From positions 57,706,104 through 57,770,103 of the forward strand of contig OZ024830.1 in assembly GCA_964016985.1 (NCBI GenBank): a stretch of 64,000 bases of DNA. Reading direction: 5' to 3'. A program made the position numbers and the translations under genes. The notes under the pieces were generated by a model, which was not told the DNA's origin, did no database searches, and saw only the letters and a program-made list of their open reading frames with translations. This document shows, piece after piece, positions 1-10,957 of this stretch. Position 1 is the first letter of the stretch. Every line of letters starts with the position of its first letter. The DNA is from Anodontia alba. Lineage: Eukaryota; Mollusca; Bivalvia; Lucinida; Lucinidae.

Positions 1-545
1 GATTTGAGACCCATAGTATTCGGTAACGTGGCCTAAACATTTTGGGGATGCGTCAGTAGTGCAACCAGTAAGGATGTTTATAGATATAGAATGGAAGAGA
101 GCTCTCCCAGGTACCCCCATACCAAATATGAAAAGTTTTTGATCAGTGGCTGCAGAGATATAAGTAATCAAAAAACTTTGAAGTAAAACTTTGTTATAGC
201 AAGTGTTCACGGACGGAATCATGGATGGACGGAAAGACAGACGGCCGAAAGACGGAAGGATGGACAGATGAATGGACGGACTGAACTGATGAAAACTCTA
301 TACCCCTTCGGCATACTTATGCCGGCGGTATTATTAATAAAGCTTATAATGAAGCAAAGATGAGGACAACAGAAACAAGGTGTTGAGAAACTTGGAAATG
401 CTGGATTATCAAACAACACCACGGGAATACTGGAGCAAAAAAAAAAAAAATAATAAAAAATAAAATAAAATAAAATAAAAACACCAGCTGAACCCCTGTG
501 AGCCGAGAAATAGACAAAAAATCATGGACTGATAGATGGACTCAC
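1..545. other. Non-coding flank with degenerate GGA(C/T) repeat
   Basis: No gene seen. From about 205 to 290 the plus strand carries a degenerate tetranucleotide-like repeat rich in GGAC/GGAT (acggacggaatcatggatgg and similar), a type common in mollusc dispersed repeats. An A-rich run of AATAAAATAAAAT type lies at 437-480. The short open frame here is low complexity on the complementary strand and is not supported as a gene. Confidence 0.5.
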
Positions 546-1466
546 AAGGCGATAATAGGGTGCTCTTTGAAAATCAACCCATCAAAAGGTTGACTTTTCT
601 GCAGGTCATGCAATTATTGGGTTAAAATTATTGATGTAGATAAAACAGATGTCCTTCCTGGGTAGCGTAACTGTCTTGTCTCTATTAAAAATAATTTGTT
701 AAATTCTGTAAGATGTATAGCAGTTAAATAAATATTCTCACTTGGATACCTATTAACTACTATTTAAAGTTGTACTAAAATTATTGGGTTAAAGTACTGT
801 TCAAAACTAAATTAAAACTTCTGGTTAAAATTCTAGAATGTTTTGGGTAACTTAACTGTTATGTTCTTCAAACAGTCATTTGCAAAATTCTGTTAGAAGT
901 TTAGCAGTTAAAACAAACAAATTCAGAGAATTTATGTTCCTTGCCTCTTAAAATCCTCCAAAGGTATCTACTATGTATACAGAGTGATAGTATTATAGCT
1001 CAAAGAATGACTAAGCAAAAATGTGGAAAAGTGAAAAGAAAATGATCTGAGTTCTAATAAAATTAAAATTAATCTGTAGATTATATCAAAATCGCACGCA
1101 CATTTTCAGACCATAACAAAAACACATATAAAGAAAAAGATCAGCATAAAACTATAGCAGGAATTGTAAACATAAGGTACCTAATATCTAATATACACTT
1201 TGATAATATCGGAGCCTGAAAATGTTTCAGTTCAAAACACTAGTACTGAAAAAGTGACGAAATCAATCTGAGGATTCTATCCACACCAAGCACCATGAAC
1301 CACTGAAAGCTGGGCTGTGTTCAGTAGAGTCACTGCTTTGCCCTGGATATCTGTACCTAATGACCAGCGCCAACAGGGCCAGGGGTCCAGGGCAAAACAC
1401 ATGCGAGTAACTTACACTTCTAAATACAGTCCTGAATACCATGTCCCCACTTTTCTTCGAAAAAAG

Positions 1467-1543
1467 CGGGGCCGGGGAAAGTGGGGGCGGGGGGTGGGGG
1501 GTGGTGGGGGCGCGGGGACGGGAGCGGAGGGGGCGAGAGGGCA
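1467..1543 (+). other. G-rich purine tract, possible G-quadruplex
   Basis: A 77-base run contains many G3-G6 tracts separated by one to four bases, far more GC-rich than the AT-rich surroundings. It lies inside the insertion that breaks the 0.5-2.9 kb tandem array. Overlapping short open frames on both strands are low-complexity and not credible genes. Confidence 0.5.
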
Positions 1544-2184
1544 ATAATTAATGTTCTCACTGGGTAATCTACATACTATTTAAAATTGTACAAAAATAAC
1601 TTTGTTAAAATTCTGCCTACCTACTGTTTAAAACTGTATTAACACTACTGCTTAAAATTCTAGAAGTAGATAAAACAAATGTCCTTTCTGGGTAATTTAA
1701 CTGTTTTGATCTCTATTAAAAGTTATTTGCTAATTCTGTAAGAAGTTTAGCAGTTAAATGTTCTCTCTGGGTAAACTAGAATTTTAAAAAAATGTATTAA
1801 AATTACTGGGTTAAAATTCTGTCTGCCCACTATTTAAAACTGTACTACTAAAAAATTGGTTAAAATTCTAGACATAGTAAAAATTAATATCTTTTCTGTG
1901 TAATCTAACTGTCTTTGTCTCAACAAATAGTCTCTTTGCATAAGCCAACTAGATGGTAAAAATGTACAAAAATTAAATTAAATTCTATCTGTATACTTCT
2001 TAAAACGGTATTAAAATTACTGGTAAAAATTCTAAAAGTGGTTATTCTAGACACAGCAACATAAAGATCCTTACTGAGTAACCTAACTTCGTATCTTTAT
2101 CTCTATTAAGTGGTTTGTTGTCCCCTTGCCTTTTTGAAAAAAAGTGAGGTGTATTTGGCTTTCTATAGTCATGGTGCTTGGTAA

Positions 2185-2482
2185 GTAGTTCTGCACCTTC
2201 TGACAGCATCCGTAACTCCTCTTACAGTATTATGCTGATCGTTTTTGAAACTGTACTGGTGTTTTTGTCATGGTCTGAAGATATGCATGTGATTTGGACT
2301 CTGATTAATGTGTTTCAATTTTTCTGCAGCTTAATCATTTGTCAGGTTCGTTCAGATACTACCAATGTGTATAGATACTGCATACCTAGTGTCTGCAACT
2401 CCTCCTACAGCTTTATGCTGAGTTTTTTTAACTGCACAAGTGTTTTAGTCAAGGTTTGAAGACGTGCATGTGATTAGGTTAT
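2185..2482. repeat. Internal direct duplication (~190-bp period)
   Basis: Two related blocks, about 2190-2300 and 2380-2482, share a 'gcatcc/tgcaactcctc(t/c)tacag..ttatgctga' stretch followed by 'tgtttt(t/a)gtca(t/a)ggt(c/t)tgaagan.tgcatgtgatt'. The short open frame covering both reflects the repeat and has no recognisable protein signature. Confidence 0.5.
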
Positions 2483-3113
2483 AACCCTCAGGTCATTTTT
2501 TTTCACTTTTTCCACTTTTTGATCTAAATTATTTTTTATCACTTTTCCGCACTTTTACTTTTATAGCTACTCATTTTTCGAGCTTCAATATTATCAAACT
2601 GAATACATAGAAGGTACCTTTTGAAGGGTTTTTAAAAGGTAAGGGATAAAATTCTCTGAACTGGTTTGCTAAATTCTTTTAGTACATGTTAAAATAAATT
2701 CTCTCACTGGGAAAGCTAGCTACTATTTAAAATTACTAAAATTATTGGGTTAACATTCTAAAACACCTAGCTAAAACAAATGTCCTTCTGGGTAACTGGT
2801 CTTGATCTCAATGAAGTCATTTGTTAAATTCTGTATGAAAAATGCACATTGTTTGGGCTATGATATAAAGTTACTATTCTGAATTTCTAAAACTTGTGCT
2901 ATGCTTTGTGACAAATAGTTTCTCATTTCTCAACAAAATCTTAGGCTGTGTGTACTCATTTGAAGTACATCCATTAGGTACTTCTCTAAGTATCCACAGC
3001 ATACCGTATTCGACCTAAATACCGCAGATGCTCCTGTAAGTGCACAGTTATGCACTTAGTTTTACATTACAGCCAATGTACTTTTATCTACTTCTTTATA
3101 TAAACATATGTTG

Positions 3114-3172
3114 TTGGTACTCGTTTGAACTGCCTCAAGAAGTCAAGGCAATTCAAATAAGTACCAATAACT
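3114..3172. repeat. Short hairpin
   Basis: The arms 'ttggtactcgtttgaactgcct' and 'aggcaattcaaataagtaccaa' are inverted copies with a few mismatches. The loop is short. It resembles the central hairpin of the foldback family found ten times in this window (TACTCGTTAGAACCGCCTC) but lacks that family's outer ends. Confidence 0.45.
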
Positions 3173-3356
3173 TATGCTTTTATAAAGAAAGTCAGAAATA
3201 TATTGCGTAAGCATCATTAAATACGCCCCCTCGTGAAATTCTCTGCTGATTTGTTTTAAGTGAACCAATATTAGGAGATTTTACTACTTTTTCTCGTTGA
3301 TAGTTTTTTGAAAAACCTAAGCGCACAAATTTGTGAAAAATGAAATATTTGGCAGC

Positions 3357-3584
3357 CATCACGAAAACACGCCTATATAATTTTGACCCCCTTAAATCCC
3401 ACTAATATATAGCAAAACTTGGGTTAACAGGGGTATATATTATTATTTTTTACATTTGTTCTAACGAGTACCTACAATCTATGTTCTGAGCAGAAATATG
3501 AAAAATATCAGATTTTTTTGAAAAAATTTCAGTTTTTTTAGGTGAAATTTTCTATATATTTGAATAAGCTTGTTTTCGTAATGC
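3357..3584. mobile_element. Foldback MITE-like element, family M1 (copy a)
   Basis: Ends are 'catcacgaaaacacgcctat' on the left and the complement of a closely similar sequence on the right ('gcttgttttcgtaatg'). Inside are the family's landmarks: 'tttgacccccttaaa', 'aggggtatatatta', 'gtacctacaatctatgtt', 'gagcagaaatatgaaaaat'. The central palindrome is mostly lost in this copy. There is no coding capacity. The other copies in this window are at 15168, 25567, 28619, 31012, 37768, 43917, 51570, 60085 and 62325. Confidence 0.7.
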
Positions 3585-4019
3585 ATCTTGGACGCCATTT
3601 TCGTACTTTGAGATAGGACATTGTTGTTAGCATTGTTGTAAGCAAGCTTCTTTACAAACATCTCCAAGTGACAAATATTCTATAGATAACAACACTTTGA
3701 AATCAATTATTTTGGCCAGGTATGTGTAATAATATGTTTGAGCTACCATACTGGACGAGATCATGATTTTCTCAAAACCCTCAATGATTTCAGAGTGACA
3801 TCAGTCAGATTCTCAAAATACAATGTCTGGCCAACACAAATCAGTAAAGAAAAAAAAAACAACTCCAAGTCAAACTGGGTTTCTGCTGGACTATAAGATA
3901 AGATATCTATTCAACAATCATGGATCATTATACATGGTATGCAATTATAATTATAGTATATAATAAGTATCATTGCGAGTTTATGATTCCGATACAAGCA
4001 CAACATACATTTGAGCAAT

Positions 4020-4210
4020 AACGTCAGAAAACGTATCTTCGACATGCGCGCCCAGCGAAGGCCCAGATCACCCTGCGCACGCTCAATTCGGTCAGAGTCC
4101 TCACCGGGCACACTTCAAATAGCCAAGGACACAAAGCCTCCCCATGAAGACAAGATCGCGTGGATGAGCAGGTCGATCGTAATTCTCGCCAGGCTCACAT
4201 GTTAGAAGGT
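4020..4210. mobile_element. Dispersed repeat, 'gcgcagtctgatcag' family (P3, copy 1)
   Basis: Contains 'cgacatgcgcgcccagcgaag', 'agatcaccctgcgcac' and a 3' block 'caggctcacatgttagaaggtat', matching the same order in copies at 4552, 33035, 46226 and 52124. It is non-coding and MITE-like, with partial internal inverted symmetry (cagcgaaggc ... tcagagtcctc). The overlapping open frames are shadows. Confidence 0.5.
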
Positions 4211-4551
4211 ATGACCCCCACGTTGCAGAATAAAAAAAATAGAGAGAGAGAGAAAGAGAGAGAGTCTCGATAAATTAAATGCTCCTTTTTAATTTAGAAG
4301 ACATTTATAATTTTATCCATTGAATAATTGCGACGTCATATGATATAAATATGACCACACGCTACATAATATTTGATTACTGTTGCGTAACATCATCACG
4401 CCGTCCGTGATAACGTTATGATTAATGGTCCAACTTCTTAGGCCATAAAATACAGTTTAAAAGCCTTATAATAACTAGAATCTTACATTCGTGGTCATTT
4501 CATATGAAACCAATGACCACTCATATGAGATCCTCTATATTGGCCGCGCCA

Positions 4552-4740
4552 AGCAAAAACGTGCCTTTCAGCATATGCGAACAGCGAAGGCCAAGATCAG
4601 CCTGCGCATCCGCGCAGTCTGATCAGAGCCTTCGCTGTCCACAAAACAGAATCAATGCATTCTAAAGAATGTTTCTATGGAGAGCAAATACCAGTATGAG
4701 AATTTGCGGATGATGTGAATCCTCACATTTCGCGCATGTT
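4552..4740. mobile_element. Dispersed repeat P3 (copy 2), just 3' of the SLC5 gene
   Basis: Carries 'cagcgaaggccaagatcagc', 'tgcgcatccgcgcagtctga' and 'tcagagccttcgctgtcc'; the first and last are inverted copies, so the element can fold back. It lies within 50 bp of the SLC5 stop codon on the downstream side (minus strand), so it is probably part of that gene's 3' UTR or flank. Confidence 0.55.
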
Positions 4741-4785
4741 CGAAGACATATTTTCACTTCGAGCGGCCAATATATGCAAATTATA

Positions 4786-6320
4786 TTACACAGACTGCAT
4801 AAGTTCGAGTATCTCATCTTTTGGCTCTTCAACAGGTACTGACTTTTGTTTAAGGCAACAACAAAACTGTTTTCGAAAGTTAAGGGTTGTATTTTTAGGT
4901 ACTATTTTGGGTGCCCTTGACCTCGTAAGATAAATGGTCAGAAGGCCTACCAGAAATGTTAGGACAATAGTTAAAACGCCAAATGTCTGGTAAGATACTG
5001 AGTATAGACGATCAATTCCTACAGGATGGTCGAGGGCGACATGCTGTAACGATGAAACGTTAAACTGTTGTGTTAAGTTCACTAGACATTTGTCCACACT
5101 TGCAGAGGGCAATGGAGGCGGACTGAGCTTGGCATTATCGGTACTGAGCCTACCTATCATCAACCAGGTCGCGAAACAAATACCAATCGCTCCTGCTAAG
5201 GAAACCCCGAGAGCTGACGCCCCTGGTACGAATATTGAAAGCAGGAAGATAGCAGTTAGGGGTCCGGAACATGCTCCAACAAATACGATATTTATCTGTG
5301 TTAACGGTCCCCTCATTTTACTAGCCATTATGCCGATCCCTGTAGCGATAATACCAAATATCGGCACTGATAATTTCGCTGATAATGTAACATACCTGTC
5401 CGACAAAGTACTAAAACAAGACTTCATTATATCTTCACTAAATAGAGCAGAAAAAACAATTAACAATGATGATATAGTGCTTAAACAGGCAGAGAGCAAT
5501 GCAGCCAAGAAAATTCCCACTAAACCGGGAATTTCACCAAACAGACGTATCACCAGGAAAGGCAAAATCTGGTTAGGGTTGGAAAGCTGTTTACTCTCAA
5601 ACGGATCAAACTTAATGTTAGAAAAATATGCAAACGCTACAAGTCCAGCTGCTATAAAAATAAATTCGACGAAAAAACTGAAAATTCCTGCTAACATGAG
5701 GACTAGCCGTGCGTCTTTCAATCTTGGAACTGCATTCATTCTTTGAATAGTGGATGGATGAAATCCTAGGTTTATCATCCTGATGGCCGGCCCAAAAGTA
5801 AGGGTCCAAACCGTGTTTCGTGTTGTTGGGTCAAAATCAAAATTAAGCACATCGAGCCGTCCACCTTCCTTATTCAGTCGGTAAAGATCTTTAAGACCTC
5901 CGATATTTATCGTCCCTTTGATTAGAACTGCAGTTATTCCAACAATAAGAACCACTGACTGTACAGCATCAGTCCAAACTACAGATTTTATTCCACCAAT
6001 TCCAGTATAGATGACAGTAAACAGCTCCATGAACACCATACTGGTCCAAACAGGGAAACCAAGGAAAGTATCGAGAGCAACCGCAGCACCGTATAAAACG
6101 ACCCCATTGTACAGTAGCATGAGTACCATCCCAATTACCATGCTTACGCTACGTAAACTCTTAGACTGGTACCGCAACTCGAAGTACTCGTAGACGCTTG
6201 TCAGTTGAAGTCTGTGGAATACAGGCGCTGTAATTGCTGCAGCAAGGACAAATGCGGCAGTAAATCCCACACAATACCACCAATATAGAAAACCATATCG
6301 GTACACCTCAGCTGGATCAC
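4786..6320 (-). CDS. SLC5-family sodium/solute symporter, exon 2 (C-terminal 511 residues)
   Basis: Coding exon 2 of a sodium-coupled solute transporter of the plasma membrane (SLC5, multivitamin/monocarboxylate-like branch; solute not determinable). It starts right after a TTTCATATCTGCAG acceptor (AG at 6321-6322) and continues exon 1 in phase: G|GT then DPAEVYRYG, the conserved end of TM1/start of TM2. It runs to a TAA at 4786-4788. Visible family hallmarks are GGIKSVVWTDAVQSV (about residues 176-190) and the second SSS block PGLVGIFLAALLSACLST (332-349), whose S/T residues form the usual Na+ site. About a dozen hydrophobic segments are present. NLT and NVS glycosylation sequons lie near residues 482-490 in a loop before the last membrane segment. 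A CCC cluster sits in the cytoplasmic tail. Total length with exon 1 is 578 residues, normal for SLC5. The frame is intact with no stops. The antisense open frame at 5090-5746 is a shadow. Confidence 0.93.
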
Positions 6321-6354
6321 CTGCAGATATGAAATGAGGACAATTTACACTTAT

Positions 6355-7186
6355 GAAAAATATAGCGTCAGTCTGAAAACACTTCTGCAACAAGGTATAT
6401 CGGAACCAGAATTTTACGGTGACTTAGTGTACAGATTTAGAAAAATTGTAGGTAAATCTAACTTTTCGGAACAATTCAGAAAACTTATTAACCGTTATAA
6501 AAGAATTGGCTATAGCCTGGATATTATGGGGCAGACTGCATGCCCAGTTATCAACCCAATCATTATTGATGGCTATGCTTCACTCTTTAATTGCACGGCG
6601 GCGGTTCGGGCCTCAGACTCAATGACGGCCTCTTCGTAAAACTTTAACAAGTGGGTTGGGGCTTGACGATATGTCTTTGGCTATTGGTTTTCATTTACTC
6701 TGGCATACAGTAGAATTAGCCATGAGTACTCGTCTTTGTTTATTATAGTGATTAATTTGATTTTTATGTTTTCGCTTTGATGCATTGACTGAGTTGGGAG
6801 CCTTTATGCGAACCGAATGTTTATGTGTTTCTGTATTAAGAGTAGCATCGGAACCCAGGGTGAAGTTAGCTAGCTGTAAAAGTGCTTTAAACCCCTCGGT
6901 GGTTTACTCTACTGACCGTTCTAAGGCGGTGGTCCCGGTGTTAGTTTTACTCTTTGTTGCTTTGTGGTTTATTCTACGAGGCGATTTGTTGTATGTCTTT
7001 CCGTGTGTCGTTTTGTTCTTGTGTTTTTCAGTCCTTTTAGTATTGCGATTACCTCGCTTGGGAAAGAGAGAGCTAATCATAGTGCTTTTCGTACATTTGT
7101 TCGATTTGTGCTTGTTTGGATTTGTCGGTTTCCTCTTCCTCTTAGGGTCTGGGAAGGGCTGCGGTTTGTAATTGTGGCACTCTTAC
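6355..7186 (+). repeat. Naiad 3'-end copy A (5' pseudo-LTR)
   Basis: Starts in the last part of the RT ORF (KYSVSLKTLLQQGISEPEF at 6358 on), passes through RASDSMTASS and a TAA, then gives a T-rich 3' UTR ending near 'gtggcactcttacctattt'. It is nearly the same as copy C at 11773-12566 but differs from copy B (11046-11767) by dozens of A/G differences in one direction. Short open frames in the UTR (6785-7236) are not thought to be genes; they recur in all three copies because the UTR is poor in stops. Confidence 0.85.
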
Positions 7187-7562
7187 CTATTTTTGCATAC
7201 CACGCCTGTTGTGTTTGTACCTTGTGGAGGCCCTAGAAAGTCTCTCCGTACATTCATTTAATGGTGTTATTATTTCAAGTGCCAGAGTTTGCACTTTACA
7301 ATCACCTTTCGTATTCCTCTTCCTCATGATTCTAATTTATACCTCGTTGAAGGTAGATATTTACCGATATTCGTATCCCATTTATAACAAGTTCTTACTT
7401 TACGTTTCTTTGGACTTGTATTAGACTTAGTTACGTATTGTCAGTTGTTGCTATACTCTGTATGCATCGGTCCTACCGCCTGTTTGCATCGCTACTTACT
7501 GCCTATAATAGCCGGTACGAACACTGCTTTTTATCTAATGGTATTACTTCCTATACAACTAC
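7187..7562 (+). other. Naiad 5' leader before the ORF
   Basis: About 375 nt between the pseudo-LTR and the first ATG of the element. It is AT-rich and has no recognised motif. The promoter of such elements is expected in the pseudo-LTR/leader, but nothing diagnostic is visible here. Confidence 0.5.
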
Positions 7563-8160
7563 ATGAGTATCACTAGCAGACTAAAAATTACTATTTCTCC
7601 TATTAGGCTACATTCTGCTTCTTCTTTACAGATTCCCCGTTCTACTGCTAGTTTTAACTCTCTGTTACCTACTGTTAACGTTTCACCTTTGAAACTTTAT
7701 TCTGTATCATCTATAAATTTATATGGCGCTTCCAATTATAATATTTTCAGTAATCACCTTAGAATTAGACTTTCTCCAATTAAATCTCCTATACTTCTAA
7801 AATATAAGAATCCGTATAAAAGGAACAGTATGTACTATAATATTTCTAAGTGCAATGCCAAGAGTTGCACCTGCTGCAATCATTGAATTTGTCAGTCAAC
7901 TATAATTTCCTCAGTTAATCATAGACAATTTTCAGTTGTAAACAACTCTGATTTGGACTAAAAATCAGAGGATGTTATATATGTTCTCACTTGCAGCGAA
8001 GGAGGCTGAGGAATGTAGTATGTTGGACAGACCAAACGGACCCTTAAAACAAGGTTTAAGGAACATTTACTTAAAATCAAAAAAGCAAAGAAAATTTCTT
8101 TATCAACATTTCCGGAGTACTGGTCATTCATGATCATCTAGTAAAGTTTTGGTTCAACCT
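7563..8160 (+). pseudogene. Naiad N-terminal region and GIY-YIG endonuclease (UGA-containing)
   Basis: Starts at ATG 7563 with a basic N-terminus (MSITSRLKITIS), then a Cys cluster KCNAKSCTCCNH followed directly by TGA (7884). The endonuclease follows: DVIYVLTCSEGG-TGA(8007)-GM-TAG(8016)-YVGQTKRTLKTRFKEHL, where VIY and YVG are the GIY-YIG core strands and R of RTLKTRF fits the catalytic Arg region. After a one-base frame change near 8091-8100 it reads LYQHFRSTGHS-TGA(8131)-SSSKVLVQPVD. TAA at 7959 and TAG at 8016 are ordinary decay. The TGAs at 7884, 8007 and 8131 fall where this family often has cysteine and may be selenocysteine codons, as reported for clam Naiads. The copy itself is non-functional because of frameshifts. 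Confidence 0.8.
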
Positions 8161-9335
8161 GTTGATAAAATTATACACAAGTCCAATTCTACCAAAAGAT
8201 TAAAAACTATTTTAAGACATGAACTTGAACTTAAATGGATCAAACGTTTACAAACCCCTTTTCCACTTGGATTTAATGATAATATTTACCATGAGGGAAA
8301 TATTTCTAAAATGCCGAATTTCGACGCTTTTTCCCTTTTAGATATTAAAACACGTAATAAACGATCCCATGGTAAGCGCAAAAATGGCAATTTTTGAACG
8401 AAAACATAAAACTGTCTTATCTCTTTTTGATTAAAATATTCTCTTACATTCTGGACGTCATCAAATGCTTTCTAAACTAGCTTCACTGTCTGTTTCTTCA
8501 TTACATACGTTAGATGATGAGGCGAATAAAGTTTATGATAGAAAACATGATTTGTATGAAGCAGCTCTCCTAACTAGATGTTATACTCCACATGCTCTTC
8601 GTCCTTACATTGATTCTGAAATTAACCACATTAGACACTTCATCAAAATTCAATTCATTAATAAAGGTATTGAATTCATAGATTTACCTCGCATATTTCG
8701 AGATAATAATGTTATATCAGCTATACCTATATATTTCGAAAACACGGAATCTCGTATTATTTGTTATAAATATAACAAACCTATCCGTAATACTATACTT
8801 AATTTCAATAAATTAGTTTCTGATCTTGATATTGAAACTAGTTCCCCTGATTCTTGAGATTGTAAAGATTCTAAATTTTGTTATCAACCAGCGGGTCATG
8901 TTGTCACTGGTAACTTGAAGATTTTAACTGATTCACGAATCCGTTCAGTTATTTCAAAAGGACCTAAATATAGATTTCCAGCCCACATTGATTTCAATAA
9001 ATGTCGGGAAACAATTGCCAGTGCTTTAAATGATTATTGTATGCGTTGGTGTAAACGAGAGCATGTTGAGTCTAATGCTTTAAATAATTGGAAATTAAAG
9101 ATTTTTAAGGTCATTGATGAACGTGTGTTAATTTACTCTAATAACCTTGATCTTCTCCCTCCTAAGCCTAAATTATCTTTTCGATATTTGAAACAAGGTA
9201 TCCAAGAATTTCATAAGAAATATGTTTTGGCTCCAGCTGATAAAGCTGCTAATAATGTTGTTGTTGTGTGACGACTTTATTATATCAACACTCTAATACA
9301 AGAACTTGGTAGTACCAAAACATATGAACGGATTT
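8149..9335 (+). pseudogene. Naiad linker with CxC motif and RT N-terminal (finger) region
   Basis: Frames 8149-8394 (VQPVDKIIHKSNSTKRLKTI) and, after a +1/-1 change near 8390, 8396-9330 form one continuous region. Between about 8435 and 9330 the only in-frame stops are two TGAs. The first, at 8855, gives SSPDS-TGA-DCKDSKF followed by PAGHVVTGNL; this is the CxC linker of Naiads with its first Cys codon replaced by TGA. The second, at 9269, gives NNVVVV-TGA-RLYYINTL. A TAA at 8432 and the frameshift near 9330 are decay. Function in the intact family: linker between endonuclease and RT, plus RT1/finger segments. Confidence 0.8.
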
Positions 9336-10547
9336 TCTACTTTCGAGAGATCTATTGTCAATACCCATTCTATCGATATTACTGCTAAGTTTGCAGTGAG
9401 TATTAAAGAAAAGCAAGACAGACTTCCTACGTTATATTGGTTACCGAAACTTCATAAACGACCTTATAAAGCACGTTTTATTGCTAATTCTAGTTCATGT
9501 ACGACTACTGTTTTGTCCAAACTGCTAACTGCATGTCTTACTGCTGTTAAAAAACATTAGATTAGATACTATGATACTGTTTACGAAAGGGACGGAATTA
9601 ACTATTTTTGGGCAATTAAAAATTCAAATGATGTTCTCAATAAATTTAAATCTAAAAACTTTCAGGCTTCTAAATTGTCTACATATGATTTTTCTACAGC
9701 GTATACTTTGTTACCTCATCATCTTATAAAAGATAAACATTGATTTAATTAACCGAACGTTTATTCGGGAGAATACCCAATATTTGGCTGGCAACGAAGA
9801 ATGTGCTTTTTCATTCTGATGTATATAATAATCACAATTTATGGTCGTGTCAAAAAGTCTGTGATGTCCTTGTTTATCTTTTGGATAATATTTTATTAGA
9901 TTTGGAACTAAACTTTATAGGCAAACTATTGGTATTCCGATGGGAACTAATTGTGCTCCTCTTGTTGAGGATTTGTTTCTTTTTTGTTATGAGGGATTTC
10001 ATGAGGTCTCTCTCACGTGAAAATCAGGCTGACATTATTGAGGCTTTCAATTCAACTTCAAGATACCTTGATGATTTATTAAATATTGACAATATTTACT
10101 TTGACCAAATGGTGGCCCGGATATACCCTACAGAACTCCAATTAAATAGAGCAAATTCTTCCGATACCGAGGCACCTTTTTTGGATTTGAATCTATGTAT
10201 ATCTAATGGTAAAGTTTCCACCAAAATTTATGATAAACGGGACGATTTTGATTTTGATATAGTCAATTTCCCTTTTCTGGATGGCGATGTCCCCCGGCGT
10301 ACCTCATATGGGGTATACATATCTCAACTTATTAGATTCGCCAGAGCTTCTTCAAATCTTAATGACTTTAACTACCATAATAAAGCCCTTACTGCCAAAC
10401 TTCTTAGGCAGGGCTATCGTTATTTTAAACTTTGTAAGGCGTTTTCGAAATTTTATCGCAGACACAGTGCCTTGTTAGAAAAATATAGCGTCAGTCTGAA
10501 AACACTTCTGCAACAAGGTATATCGGAACCAGAATTTTACTGTGACC
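9306..10547 (+). pseudogene. Naiad reverse transcriptase core, frameshifted
   Basis: RT motifs appear in order but in different frames: LPTLYWLPKLHKRPYKARFI (about 9420-9480; RT2/3 region), STYDFSTAYTLLPHHLIKDK (motif A, with DFST), IGIPMGTNCAPLVEDLF (about 9928-9978; motif B), and RYLDDLLN (10061-10084), the catalytic YxDD. The thumb continues as APFLDLNLCISNGKVSTKI, DFDIVNFPFLDGDVPRRTSY and LLRQGYRYFKL. Breaks: TAG at 9558, and frameshifts near 9740, 9800, 9895 and 9995. Closest to telomerase-related Penelope RTs. It cannot make a full protein as it stands. Confidence 0.88.
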
Positions 10548-10957
10548 AATTAAATAGAGCATATTCTTCCGATACCGAGGCACCTTTTTTTGGATTTGAA
10601 TCTATGTATTTCTAATGGTACGGTTTCCACCAAAATTTATGATAAACGGGACGATTTTGATTTTGATATAGTCAATTTCCCTTTTCTGGATGGCGATGTC
10701 CCCCGGCGTACCTCACATGGGGTATACATATCTCAAATTATTAGATTCGCCAGAGCTTCTTCAAATCTTAATGACTTTAACTACCGTAATAAAGCCCTTA
10801 CTGCCAAACTTCTTAGGCAGGGCTATCGTTATTTTAAACTTCGTAAGGCCTTTTCGAAATTTTATCGCAGACACAGTGCCTTGCTAGAAAAATATAGCGT
10901 CAGTCTGAAAACACTTCTGCAACAAGGTATTTCGGAACCAGAATTTTACGGTGACTT
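10140..10957 (+). repeat. 408-bp tandem duplication inside the Naiad RT thumb region
   Basis: The segment beginning 'ccaattaaatagagcanattc' at 10138 recurs at 10546, so that positions 10140-10547 and 10548-10957 are near-identical direct copies. The second copy has an extra T (7 T rather than 6) at about 10590 and a handful of substitutions, including C/T at 10436 versus 10844. The first copy ends by joining 'gaattttactgtgac' straight onto 'caattaaatag'. Only the second copy runs on into the true 3' end of the element. Confidence 0.85.

Larger units (their letters stand above)
560..2860. repeat. Diverged ~200-bp tandem repeat array, interrupted
   Basis: A recurring block of the form 'gtccttnctgggtaacctaactgt ... 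tctctattaaaa ... atttgttaaattctgtaagaagtttagcagttaaa' appears near 650, 831, 1680, 1899, 2069 and 2780. Between copies are 'actatttaaaactgtactaaaattactgggtt' segments. Copies are diverged, and spacing is roughly 180-230 bp where the array is not interrupted. An unrelated insert occupies about 950-1545. No coding capacity is visible. The family is not one I recognise. Confidence 0.65.

Noticed and set aside
5090..5746. 218-codon open frame on the plus strand
   Set aside because: Exactly antisense to the SLC5 coding exon; no domain, and the transporter frame explains the sequence.
8395..8397. TGA read as a sixth selenocysteine codon
   Set aside because: It is best explained by a one-base frameshift; the frame continues as FERKHKTVLSLFD when one T is skipped.
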